DNA of 64,000 nt from Escherichia hormaechei_A. Lineage in GTDB: Bacteria > Pseudomonadota > Gammaproteobacteria > Enterobacterales > Enterobacteriaceae. Positions 28,133-35,721 of the stretch are shown in pieces. How positions within the stretch are numbered: position 1 is the first letter of the stretch; every line of letters starts with the position of its first letter. The notes under the pieces are model-generated. The model did not search any database. It was given only the letters and a program-made list of their open reading frames with translations, and had not been told where the DNA came from. The stretch is from positions 1,364,001-1,428,000 of the forward strand of contig CP170191.1 in NCBI GenBank assembly GCA_042434945.1. The letters run 5' to 3'. Both the position numbers and the translations under genes were made by a program.

Positions 28133-28169
28133 ATTGTACAATCCGAAGCGGCGTTGCAGAGTTGTACAA
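28133..28169. promoter_or_regulatory. Two further TTGTACAA palindromes in the bluF-ycgZ interval
   Basis: ATTGTACAAT (28133-28142) and TTGTACAA (28162-28169) lie in the 339-bp divergent region between ycgZ and bluF, along with the larger palindrome at 28024. They lie on the bluF side. The remaining sequence is AT-rich promoter DNA without a gene. Confidence 0.55.
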
Positions 28170-28297
28170 GCCCGTAAATGACGCAAAAAAGCCGTGTAAA
28201 TCGTTGAGATGTAAATTATTTGTTGGGCAATTAATGTGCTATAACAGAGTTCTCCCCACGTGTTTTCGTGGTCACCCCCTCAATCTTCAGGATTAGC

Positions 28298-29518
28298 ATG
28301 CTCACAACCATCATTTACCGCAGTCATATCTGCGAGGACGTTCCAGTTAAAGCGCTGGAAGACATGGTCGCTGCTGCAAATTGTCGAAATCGCCAGTTCG
28401 ATGTGACGGGGATTTTGCTGTTTAACGGCACACACTTTTTTCAGTTACTTGAAGGGCCCGCTGATAACGTTAAGGAGATCTATGAGCTCATCTGCCGTGA
28501 CCCACGGCATCACAACGTGGTCGAATTATTAAGCGATCACGGGCCTTCAAGACGTTTTGGCAACGTGGGTATGGAGCTCTTTGACCTTCGTCAGTACGAT
28601 ACCGACGAAGTGCTGCAACAGGTTCTTGATAAAGGCACAACCCGCTATCAGCTGACCTATAACGATCGCGCCCTGCAATTTTTCCGCACCTTCGTTGAGT
28701 CTACTGAAAAAGCCAACTACTTTGAGCTGCCTCCGGCTGACGCCTGGGAATTTGTCACCGAAAACACGCCGTTATCCACCCAGCCGACGGTAGTGGCAAA
28801 GGGCGCGGACTGTAGTTTTGCGTTTCAACCTATTGTCGATCCGTTTATGCAGCAGGTGGTTTCCTGGGAAGCCCTGATCCGCACGCCGTCCGGAGAGTCG
28901 CCGGAAAGCTATTTTGCCAACCTGTCGCGTGAGGCACTGTACGAATCGGATCTGAAGAGTAAGCAGGTGGCTTTGTCGATGGCCAGCGCGCTGGGCCTAC
29001 AGACTCAAACGTTGTCCATCAATCTGCTGCCGATGACGCTGGTCAATGTTCCTGGCGCCGTCGATTTTTTACTGACGGCAATTGAGGCGAACGGTTTTGT
29101 GCCGGAGCAAATTGTGGTCGAGTTCACCGAGAGCGAGGCGATCTCGCGCTTCGAAGAGTTCACCAGCGCAGTCAGACAGCTTAAAAGCGCCGGGATCAGC
29201 GTGGCCATCGATCACTTTGGCGCGGGATTCGCCGGTCTGCAACTGCTGGCCCAGTTCCAGCCGGACAGAATCAAGATCAGCCGTGATTTGATTGCCAACG
29301 TACACAAGAGCGGCCCGCGTCAGGCTATTATTCAGGCGATCATTAAATGCTGTGCGTCTCTGGAAATTCTGTTCTGTGCGGTAGGCGTAGAGCTGGCTGA
29401 AGAGTGGATGTGGCTGGAATCTGCCGGGGTTTCTCAGTTCCAGGGACACCTTTTCGCCAGCCCGCGTCTGGGGGGCGTTCCGGCGATTGCCTGGCCTGAT
29501 AAAAAGTACGATTTATAA
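28298..29518 (+). CDS. bluF: Blue-light sensor BluF (BLUF-EAL)
   Basis: A 406-residue protein with an N-terminal BLUF flavin domain (residues 1-95; flavin-contacting Tyr7 in TTIIYRSH, and GILLFNGTHFFQLLEG) and a C-terminal EAL-like domain (about 165-400; FAFQPIVDPFMQQVVSWEAL). In E. coli the EAL domain is degenerate and BluF acts as a light-dependent antagonist that releases the repressor BluR from DNA, switching on ycgZ-ymgA-ariR. All these partners are next to it here. The start at 28298 has AGGA six bases upstream. Confidence 0.93.
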   Translation: MLTTIIYRSHICEDVPVKALEDMVAAANCRNRQFDVTGILLFNGTHFFQLLEGPADNVKEIYELICRDPRHHNVVELLSDHGPSRRFGNVGMELFDLRQYDTDEVLQQVLDKGTTRYQLTYNDRALQFFRTFVESTEKANYFELPPADAWEFVTENTPLSTQPTVVAKGADCSFAFQPIVDPFMQQVVSWEALIRTPSGESPESYFANLSREALYESDLKSKQVALSMASALGLQTQTLSINLLPMTLVNVPGAVDFLLTAIEANGFVPEQIVVEFTESEAISRFEEFTSAVRQLKSAGISVAIDHFGAGFAGLQLLAQFQPDRIKISRDLIANVHKSGPRQAIIQAIIKCCASLEILFCAVGVELAEEWMWLESAGVSQFQGHLFASPRLGGVPAIAWPDKKYDL

Positions 29519-29520
29519 AA

Positions 29521-29555
29521 ACCTGTACGTAACTGTTAAGAGTGACCTGTACGTA
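29521..29555. repeat. Direct repeat ACCTGTACGTA upstream of bluR
   Basis: Two identical 11-base copies at 29521-29531 and 29545-29555, 24 bp apart start to start, just after the bluF stop and ahead of bluR. Each contains TGTAC, and a TTGTACAA palindrome at 29647-29654 lies closer to the bluR start. They may be autoregulatory sites for BluR. Confidence 0.5.
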
Positions 29556-29706
29556 CGGCGAAATTTATACAACAATACATTAACGAGTGAGTGGTTCATT
29601 GAGCCATTCACTTGTCTCAGAACGAGGAGTTAGTTATACAAATGATTTGTACAATCTGATAAGGTTGGTTTGGTTAGGTATGGAAGTAATGTGCGTGAGG
29701 GAGTTA

Positions 29707-30435
29707 ATGGCCTATTACAGTATCGGCGAAGTGGCCGAACGATGCGGTATCAACCCCGTTACGCTGCGTGCCTGGCAGCGCCGTTATGGATTGTTGAAGC
29801 CGCAGCGAAGCGAAGGGGGTCATCGTCAGTTTGACGATGAAGATATCCTGCGTATCGAAGAGATCAAGCGCCTGATGAAAACGGGTGTTTCGGTCGGTAA
29901 AGTAAAAGCGCTTCTTGAAAATACAGAAGTGATGACTCAGGGTAACTGGGCATCGTTTCAGGAAGAGATGTTAACCGTTCTGCGCTATGCCAGCCCGGCA
30001 AAACTGCGTGCCAAAATCGGCGAATTCCGCCGTGACCATGCGATGGATGTTCTGATAGATAACATCATCACCCCTGTACGTCAGCGAATGAACCAGGACC
30101 AGAATACGGTGCGCCACATGGCGAGCCTGCTGGACGGTGTCCTGATTGAGTTTGCTGTTGCAAGCCTGGGTGAGTCGCGAAAAAAAGCAGGTAAAGATGC
30201 GCTGCTGATTGGGTGGGAGTGCGACGACCGTACGCATTTGTGGCTGGAAGCGGCCCGTCTTGCCTACAAAGGCTGGCATATCGACGTGCTGGCTGAGCCG
30301 ATTGATTCTCCACGTCCTGAACTCTTCCCCGGGCAAAAAATCTTCGTCTGGACCGGTAAAGCGCCTACGCCTCGTCAACAGGAGCAGCTCGACCACTGGC
30401 GTGAACAGGGTTTCGCCGTTTCGTTCCATCACTGA
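29707..30435 (+). CDS. bluR: MerR-type repressor BluR
   Basis: A 242-residue MerR-family regulator (E. coli BluR has 243). It has the N-terminal winged helix MAYYSIGEVAERCGINPVTL and RRYGLLKPQRSEGGHR, then a linker and a C-terminal B12-binding-like domain that in BluR contacts BluF rather than cobalamin. The start at 29707 matches the family; the open frame extends 40 codons upstream without similarity. It sits downstream of bluF on the same strand, whereas in E. coli bluR and bluF are divergent. Confidence 0.9.
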   Translation: MAYYSIGEVAERCGINPVTLRAWQRRYGLLKPQRSEGGHRQFDDEDILRIEEIKRLMKTGVSVGKVKALLENTEVMTQGNWASFQEEMLTVLRYASPAKLRAKIGEFRRDHAMDVLIDNIITPVRQRMNQDQNTVRHMASLLDGVLIEFAVASLGESRKKAGKDALLIGWECDDRTHLWLEAARLAYKGWHIDVLAEPIDSPRPELFPGQKIFVWTGKAPTPRQQEQLDHWREQGFAVSFHH

Positions 30436-30484
30436 TGTTAAGGGGTCCAACGGTAAACCGCCAGTGCGGGATTTTGCCTTCTGG

Positions 30485-30539
30485 CGATACGACAGGGGTA
30501 TCCGCGAAGATGCATAGCATCAGTACCCCTGTCATATCG
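30485..30539. terminator. Long nested hairpin in a convergent gap
   Basis: Arms CGATACGACAGGGGTA and TACCCCTGTCATATCG pair over 16 positions with one mismatch. Inside the 23-base loop GATGC-ATA-GCATC forms a second perfect hairpin. It lies between convergent bluR and the DUF3828 gene, so it can serve both as a transcript end; no long U-tract follows. A remnant of a miniature mobile repeat is the alternative. Confidence 0.55.
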
Positions 30540-30544
30540 TCGGT

Positions 30545-30997
30545 TTATTCCATCATCAGGTTGTCTGAAATATTCATACTGGCCACGGATTCAACTTTCC
30601 ACACGCCATCTTCCTTGACCATGCAGTCAATCACGGTGTGATCCCGCTTTTTGCCGAATGAGATATAAACCTGCATACAGGCGGCATCGTAATCCAGCGC
30701 CCGCGCACTGACGATGCCCCAGTCATCTTCATATCCCTGAGCCTTGATGAACATATCGACGTCAGGCACGTCATATTCATCTGGATCCAGCTTATCCATG
30801 GCTTTGAGTTTGCTGATAGTTTCGCGGGTTACATATGGCCTCAGCGCTTCATAGTTTTTCAGGGGCTCTTTCCCGATAATAATTTGCGAGATGTACCACT
30901 TATTAAACTGAAGGGCAGCGGATACCTCAGGGGGGAACTTCTGTGCAGCGGATGCGAGAGTGGGCAGAAGCAGGATCGCCAGAATTATTTTTTTCAT
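30545..30997 (-). CDS. Secreted DUF3828-type protein, candidate immunity protein
   Basis: A 150-residue protein with a clear signal peptide (MKKIILAILLLPTLASA) and a compact periplasmic domain of the DUF3828/NTF2-like kind (KWYISQIIIGKEPLKNYEAL; DAACMQVYISFGKKRDHTVI). It starts one base after the stop of an upstream peptidase-like gene, implying coupled translation. A short cytoplasmic peptidoglycan hydrolase without signal peptide followed by a periplasmic partner is the layout of type VI amidase effector/immunity pairs (Tae/Tai). I recognise the family only by general resemblance, so the immunity role is inference. Confidence 0.6.
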   Translation of the reverse strand: MKKIILAILLLPTLASAAQKFPPEVSAALQFNKWYISQIIIGKEPLKNYEALRPYVTRETISKLKAMDKLDPDEYDVPDVDMFIKAQGYEDDWGIVSARALDYDAACMQVYISFGKKRDHTVIDCMVKEDGVWKVESVASMNISDNLMME

Positions 30998-30998
30998 G

Positions 30999-31358
30999 TC
31001 AGTCATGCCTGTAAATTGCATATGCTGGCTTTAATTCCCGGTATTCCTTTCCCGGATACATTGTTCGCTGAACAAAATCAGAGTACCAGACGCCGTTCCC
31101 ACCATAGATGCAAGCGTGGCCATATGGGTGGTGCGCAGTGGGCTGGATCACCGCCACATCGCCCTCAACAGGCTCACCGTAAACCTGGTGGAAACCCGCC
31201 AGAATTAAATTGCTTTTCATATCCTTAGCATAATGTGTGTTCTGTAGATTAGCACCGCCGGCGCGAATGGATTTCGAAACAAATTCTGCACATCTTTTCT
31301 GGCTATACTGACCTGCATGCTGGCGAGCATGAACTGCGGCTTTATGGGCATTCCACAT
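30999..31358 (-). CDS. Small CHAP/NlpC-P60-like cysteine amidase, candidate T6SS effector
   Basis: A 119-residue protein with no signal peptide. It has a Cys in a helix-start context (YSQKRCAEFVSKSIRAGG), then GDVAVIQPT and a His strand (HHPYGHACIYGGNGVWYSDF), the Cys-His order and spacing of papain-like CHAP/NlpC-P60 peptidoglycan hydrolases. The start at 31358 has GGGA seven bases upstream. It is coupled to a secreted partner gene. An orphan T6SS effector is plausible given the secretion cluster from 55.7 kb; a phage- or toxin-derived hydrolase is the alternative. Confidence 0.6.
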   Translation of the reverse strand: MWNAHKAAVHARQHAGQYSQKRCAEFVSKSIRAGGANLQNTHYAKDMKSNLILAGFHQVYGEPVEGDVAVIQPTAHHPYGHACIYGGNGVWYSDFVQRTMYPGKEYRELKPAYAIYRHD

Positions 31359-31854
31359 AATTTAATCCCTTATTGAATAAATGGTTAACAAGGGAAACAT
31401 TACGCCGAAAAGGGATGAGTTTATGTAATTAATCATGATCGGAATTTAACCACTATCAGACTGATAAATAATGGTTAACTTATCCATCAAACGTCTTTAT
31501 GCGCGCCCAGGTAAGGCAAAAAAGGATTAAAAAGAACCTGTCTTAAGGGGGAGGCATACGTAAAAAATGTATATGGTGCCTGCGCGTACTTTAGCTATCT
31601 CAAAAATAGGTATTTCCAATACAATTTTTATCATTGCCCGTCACCTTACCGCCTTTCTTATGAAATGCATTATTTATCAATGCATTGAACAAATCTAACC
31701 ATCCCATCCGCATCCCGTCACAGGGTCTATGCTTAATGAAAGTAGCCAAAAAGGGCGGTTTAGCCCAAAGCCCCTGCTCGCAGGGGGTTGAAGTGATAAT
31801 CGTTATCACTAACATGGTGTTATGCCCTGGTGGCTTATCAGATGAGGTGGACCT
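31359..31854. other. 496-bp intergenic region ahead of sufA
   Basis: AT-rich at its left side, with no convincing gene. It serves as upstream region for the minus-strand amidase gene and for sufA. Near its right end are a perfect 7-2-7 hairpin (CCCCTGC / GCAGGGG, 31771-31786) and the suf Fur box. E. coli encodes the small RNA RydB between ydiH and sufA; I cannot confirm a copy here from memory. Confidence 0.6.
31792..31810. promoter_or_regulatory. Fur box in the suf promoter
   Basis: AGTGATAATCGTTATCACT, an almost symmetrical dyad with GATAAT/GTTATC cores, 44 bp upstream of sufA. In E. coli Fur represses suf from such a site under iron-replete conditions, with IscR, OxyR and IHF adding control. 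Confidence 0.85.
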
Positions 31855-32223
31855 ATGGAACTGCATTCAGGAACCTTTAACCCACAAGATTTCGCCTGGC
31901 AAGGCTTAACGCTGACACCCGCAGCGGCGATACACATCCGTGAGCTGGTGGCAAAGCAGCCGGGTATGGTCGGCGTGCGCTTAGGCGTGAAGCAAACGGG
32001 CTGCGCGGGCTTTGGCTATGTGCTCGACAGTGTTAGCGAGCCGGACAAAGACGATCTGCTGTTTGAACACGACGGCGCGAAGCTGTTTGTCCCGCTGCAA
32101 GCGATGCCGTTTATTGATGGCACGGAAGTCGATTTCGTTCGTGAAGGACTTAATCAGATATTCAAATTTCACAACCCTAAAGCCCAGAATGAATGTGGCT
32201 GTGGCGAAAGCTTTGGGGTATAG
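31855..32223 (+). CDS. sufA: A-type Fe-S carrier SufA
   Basis: A 122-residue scaffold/carrier that accepts Fe-S clusters from SufBCD. The three ligand cysteines are in place (Cys50 in GVKQTGCAGF; Cys114 and Cys116 in NECGCGE). From memory only residues 2-3 differ from E. coli SufA. It is the first gene of sufABCDSE, 8 bp before the sufB start. Confidence 0.96.
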   Translation: MELHSGTFNPQDFAWQGLTLTPAAAIHIRELVAKQPGMVGVRLGVKQTGCAGFGYVLDSVSEPDKDDLLFEHDGAKLFVPLQAMPFIDGTEVDFVREGLNQIFKFHNPKAQNECGCGESFGV

Positions 32224-32231
32224 GCGGTACT

Positions 32232-33719
32232 ATGTCTCGTAATACTGAAGCAACTGACGATGTCAAAACCTGGACCGGCGGCCCGCTGAATTATAAAGAA
32301 GGATTCTTCACCCAGTTAGCCACCGATGAGCTGGCAAAGGGGATAAACGAAGAGGTGGTGCGCGCAATTTCGGCGAAGCGTAATGAGCCGGAGTGGATGC
32401 TGGAGTTTCGTCTAAACGCCTATCGCGCATGGCTGGAGATGGAAGAACCGCACTGGTTGAAAGCGCACTACGACAAGCTGAATTATCAGGATTACAGCTA
32501 CTACTCAGCACCATCGTGCGGTAATTGTGACGACACTTGCGCGTCTGAACCTGGCGCGGTGCAGCAAACTGGCGCGAACGCCTTTTTAAGTAAAGAGGTG
32601 GAGGCGGCGTTTGAGCAGTTGGGCGTTCCCGTGCGGGAAGGCAAAGAGGTGGCGGTGGATGCCATTTTCGACTCAGTTTCGGTTGCCACTACTTATCGCG
32701 AAAAACTGGCGGAGCAGGGAATTATTTTCTGTTCCTTTGGTGAGGCGATCCACGATCACCCGGAACTGGTGCGTAAATATCTCGGCACCGTGGTGCCGGG
32801 GAATGACAACTTCTTTGCCGCGCTTAATGCGGCGGTAGCCTCTGACGGTACGTTTATTTATGTGCCTAAAGGCGTGCGCTGCCCGATGGAACTTTCCACC
32901 TATTTTCGCATTAACGCAGAAAAAACCGGGCAGTTTGAGCGCACCATTCTGGTGGCCGACGAAGACAGCTACGTCAGCTACATTGAAGGCTGTTCCGCTC
33001 CGGTGCGTGACAGCTATCAGTTACACGCGGCAGTGGTGGAAGTCATCATCCATAAAAACGCCGAGGTGAAATATTCCACGGTACAAAACTGGTTTCCTGG
33101 CGATAACAACACCGGCGGTATTCTCAACTTCGTCACCAAGCGTGCTTTGTGCGAAGGCGAAAACAGCAAAATGTCATGGACGCAATCAGAAACCGGGTCA
33201 GCGATTACGTGGAAATATCCCAGCTGCATTTTGCGCGGCGATAACTCCATTGGTGAGTTTTACTCAGTGGCGCTGACCAGCGGTCATCAGCAAGCGGATA
33301 CCGGCACCAAGATGATCCACATCGGTAAAAACACCAAATCGACCATTATCTCGAAAGGGATCTCTGCCGGACATAGTCAGAACAGTTATCGCGGCTTAGT
33401 GAAAATCATGCCGACGGCAACCAATGCGCGCAATTTCACTCAGTGCGACTCAATGCTGATTGGCGCTAATTGTGGGGCGCATACCTTCCCGTATGTTGAG
33501 TGTCGTAACAATAGTGCGCAACTGGAACACGAGGCAACGACATCACGTATTGGTGAAGATCAACTGTTTTACTGCCTGCAACGCGGGATCAGCGAAGAAG
33601 ACGCCATCTCGATGATTGTTAACGGTTTCTGCAAAGACGTGTTCTCGGAGCTGCCGTTGGAATTTGCCGTTGAAGCACAAAAACTCCTCGCCATCAGTCT
33701 TGAACACAGCGTCGGATAA
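32232..33719 (+). CDS. sufB: Fe-S cluster scaffold subunit SufB
   Basis: 495 residues, the E. coli length, starting MSRNTEATDDVKTW at 32232. SufB forms the SufBC2D scaffold where clusters are built from SufE-delivered sulfur and reduced iron under iron limitation or oxidative stress. The cluster-assembly residues lie in the right-handed beta-helix (NSQLEHEATTSRIGEDQLFY-like block with its Glu, and Cys in NFTQCDSMLIG). From memory it is identical to the E. coli protein. Confidence 0.97.
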   Translation: MSRNTEATDDVKTWTGGPLNYKEGFFTQLATDELAKGINEEVVRAISAKRNEPEWMLEFRLNAYRAWLEMEEPHWLKAHYDKLNYQDYSYYSAPSCGNCDDTCASEPGAVQQTGANAFLSKEVEAAFEQLGVPVREGKEVAVDAIFDSVSVATTYREKLAEQGIIFCSFGEAIHDHPELVRKYLGTVVPGNDNFFAALNAAVASDGTFIYVPKGVRCPMELSTYFRINAEKTGQFERTILVADEDSYVSYIEGCSAPVRDSYQLHAAVVEVIIHKNAEVKYSTVQNWFPGDNNTGGILNFVTKRALCEGENSKMSWTQSETGSAITWKYPSCILRGDNSIGEFYSVALTSGHQQADTGTKMIHIGKNTKSTIISKGISAGHSQNSYRGLVKIMPTATNARNFTQCDSMLIGANCGAHTFPYVECRNNSAQLEHEATTSRIGEDQLFYCLQRGISEEDAISMIVNGFCKDVFSELPLEFAVEAQKLLAISLEHSVG

Positions 33720-33728
33720 GGAATAAAC

Positions 33729-34475
33729 ATGTTAAGTATTAAAGATTTACACGTCAGCGTGGAAGATAAAGCTATCCTGCGCGGATTAAGCCTCGACGTT
33801 CATCCCGGCGAAGTTCACGCCATTATGGGGCCAAACGGTTCGGGCAAAAGTACCTTATCGGCAACGCTTGCCGGGCGAGAAGATTATGAAGTGACGGGCG
33901 GCACGGTTGAGTTCAAAGGCAAAGATTTGCTTGCGCTGTCGCCGGAAGATCGCGCGGGCGAAGGCATCTTTATGGCCTTCCAGTATCCGGTGGAAATTCC
34001 CGGCGTCAGTAACCAGTTTTTCCTGCAAACGGCACTTAATGCGGTGCGCAGCTATCGCGGCCAGGAAACGCTCGACCGCTTTGATTTTCAGGATTTGATG
34101 GAAGAGAAAATCGCTCTCCTGAAGATGCCGGAAGATTTATTAACCCGTTCGGTAAACGTTGGTTTTTCCGGCGGCGAGAAAAAGCGCAACGATATTTTGC
34201 AAATGGCGGTGCTGGAACCGGAGTTATGCATTCTTGATGAGTCAGACTCCGGGCTGGATATTGACGCATTAAAAGTGGTTGCCGATGGCGTGAACTCGCT
34301 GCGTGACGGCAAGCGTTCATTCATCATTGTTACGCACTACCAACGCATTCTCGACTACATCAAGCCTGATTACGTCCATGTGCTGTATCAGGGACGAATT
34401 GTGAAATCCGGCGATTTCACGTTGGTCAAACAACTGGAGGAGCAGGGTTATGGCTGGCTTACCGAACAGCAGTAA
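33729..34475 (+). CDS. sufC: Suf system ATPase SufC
   Basis: A 248-residue soluble ABC ATPase with Walker A GPNGSGKST, signature FSGGEKKRND and Walker B CILDESDSGLD. It powers conformational change in SufBC2D. It overlaps sufD by 26 bp. From memory it is identical to E. coli SufC. Confidence 0.97.
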   Translation: MLSIKDLHVSVEDKAILRGLSLDVHPGEVHAIMGPNGSGKSTLSATLAGREDYEVTGGTVEFKGKDLLALSPEDRAGEGIFMAFQYPVEIPGVSNQFFLQTALNAVRSYRGQETLDRFDFQDLMEEKIALLKMPEDLLTRSVNVGFSGGEKKRNDILQMAVLEPELCILDESDSGLDIDALKVVADGVNSLRDGKRSFIIVTHYQRILDYIKPDYVHVLYQGRIVKSGDFTLVKQLEEQGYGWLTEQQ

Positions 34476-35721
34476 CGCGCTGCAACAGTGGCATCACTTG
34501 TTTGAAGCTGACGGAGCGAAACGCTCTCCGCAAGCACAGCAGCATTTACAACAATTGCTGCGTACCGGACTGCCGACACGTAAACATGAAAACTGGAAAT
34601 ATACGCCGCTGGAAGGGCTGACCAATAGCCAGTTTGTCAGCATTGCGGGAGAGATATCCCCACAGCAGCGTGATGCCTTAGCGTTAACATTAGACGCTGT
34701 GCGGCTGGTTTTTGTCGATGGACGTTACGTGTCAGCACTGAGCGATGCGACTGAAGGCAGCGGGTATGAAGTGAGCATTAACGACGACCGTCAGGGGGTA
34801 CCCGACGCTATTCAGGCGGAAGTGTTTCTGCATTTGACGGAAAGCCTGGCACAAAGCGTGACGCATATCGCCGTGAAGCGCGGTCAACGGCCGGCAAAGC
34901 CATTGCTGTTAATGCATATTACCCAGGGCGTGGCAGGTGAAGAGGTCAACACTGCCCATTACCGACATCATCTGGATCTGGCGGAAGGTGCCGAAGCAAC
35001 GGTGATCGAACATTTTGTCAGCCTTAATGATGCTCGTCACTTCACCGGCGCACGGTTCACTATCAATGTCGCAGCGAACGCCCACTTGCAGCATATCAAG
35101 CTGGCGTTTGAAAACCCGGTCAGTCACCACTTTGCCCATAACGATTTGTTGCTGGCTGACGATGCCACCGCATTTAGCCATAGTTTCCTGCTGGGTGGCG
35201 CAGTGTTACGACACAACACCAGTACGCAACTCAATGGCGAAAACAGCACGCTGCGGATCAATAGCCTGGCGATGCCGGTGAAAAACGAGGTGTGTGATAC
35301 CCGCACCTGGCTGGAACACAATAAAGGTTTTTGTAACAGCCGACAGTTGCACAAAACTATCGTCAGCGACAAAGGCCGCGCGGTATTTAACGGTTTGATC
35401 AACGTCGCGCAGCACGCCATCAAAACGGATGGTCAGATGACCAACAATAATCTGCTGATGGGCAAACTGGCGGAAGTGGATACGAAACCGCAGCTGGAAA
35501 TCTATGCAGATGATGTGAAATGCAGCCACGGCGCGACGGTGGGGCGTATTGATGATGAACAGATGTTCTATCTGCGCTCGCGCGGGATCAATCAGCAGGA
35601 TGCCCAGCAGATGATCATTTACGCCTTTGCTGCTGAACTGACGGAAGCACTGCGTGATGAGGGGCTTAAACAGCAGGTGCTGGCCCGAATCGGTCAACGA
35701 CTGCCAGGAGGTGTAAGATGA
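34450..35721 (+). CDS. sufD: Fe-S scaffold subunit SufD
   Basis: 423 residues, the paralogous partner of SufB in SufBC2D, needed for iron acquisition by the scaffold. The N-terminal helical part (RTGLPTRKHENWKYTPLEGL) and the beta-helix core are intact, including His in KCSHGATVGRIDDEQMFYLR. From memory only a handful of residues differ from E. coli. It overlaps sufS by four bases (ATGA). Confidence 0.97.
   Translation: MAGLPNSSNALQQWHHLFEADGAKRSPQAQQHLQQLLRTGLPTRKHENWKYTPLEGLTNSQFVSIAGEISPQQRDALALTLDAVRLVFVDGRYVSALSDATEGSGYEVSINDDRQGVPDAIQAEVFLHLTESLAQSVTHIAVKRGQRPAKPLLLMHITQGVAGEEVNTAHYRHHLDLAEGAEATVIEHFVSLNDARHFTGARFTINVAANAHLQHIKLAFENPVSHHFAHNDLLLADDATAFSHSFLLGGAVLRHNTSTQLNGENSTLRINSLAMPVKNEVCDTRTWLEHNKGFCNSRQLHKTIVSDKGRAVFNGLINVAQHAIKTDGQMTNNNLLMGKLAEVDTKPQLEIYADDVKCSHGATVGRIDDEQMFYLRSRGINQQDAQQMIIYAFAAELTEALRDEGLKQQVLARIGQRLPGGVR

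Noticed and set aside
31700..31790. Possible copy of small RNA RydB ahead of sufA
   Set aside because: The location and a 7-2-7 hairpin fit, but I cannot recall the RydB sequence well enough to claim it. A covariance-model search would settle it.
16960..31790. Genomic island with integrase and attachment repeats
   Set aside because: No tRNA gene, integrase, transposase or flanking direct repeat was found, so an integrative element is not supported.
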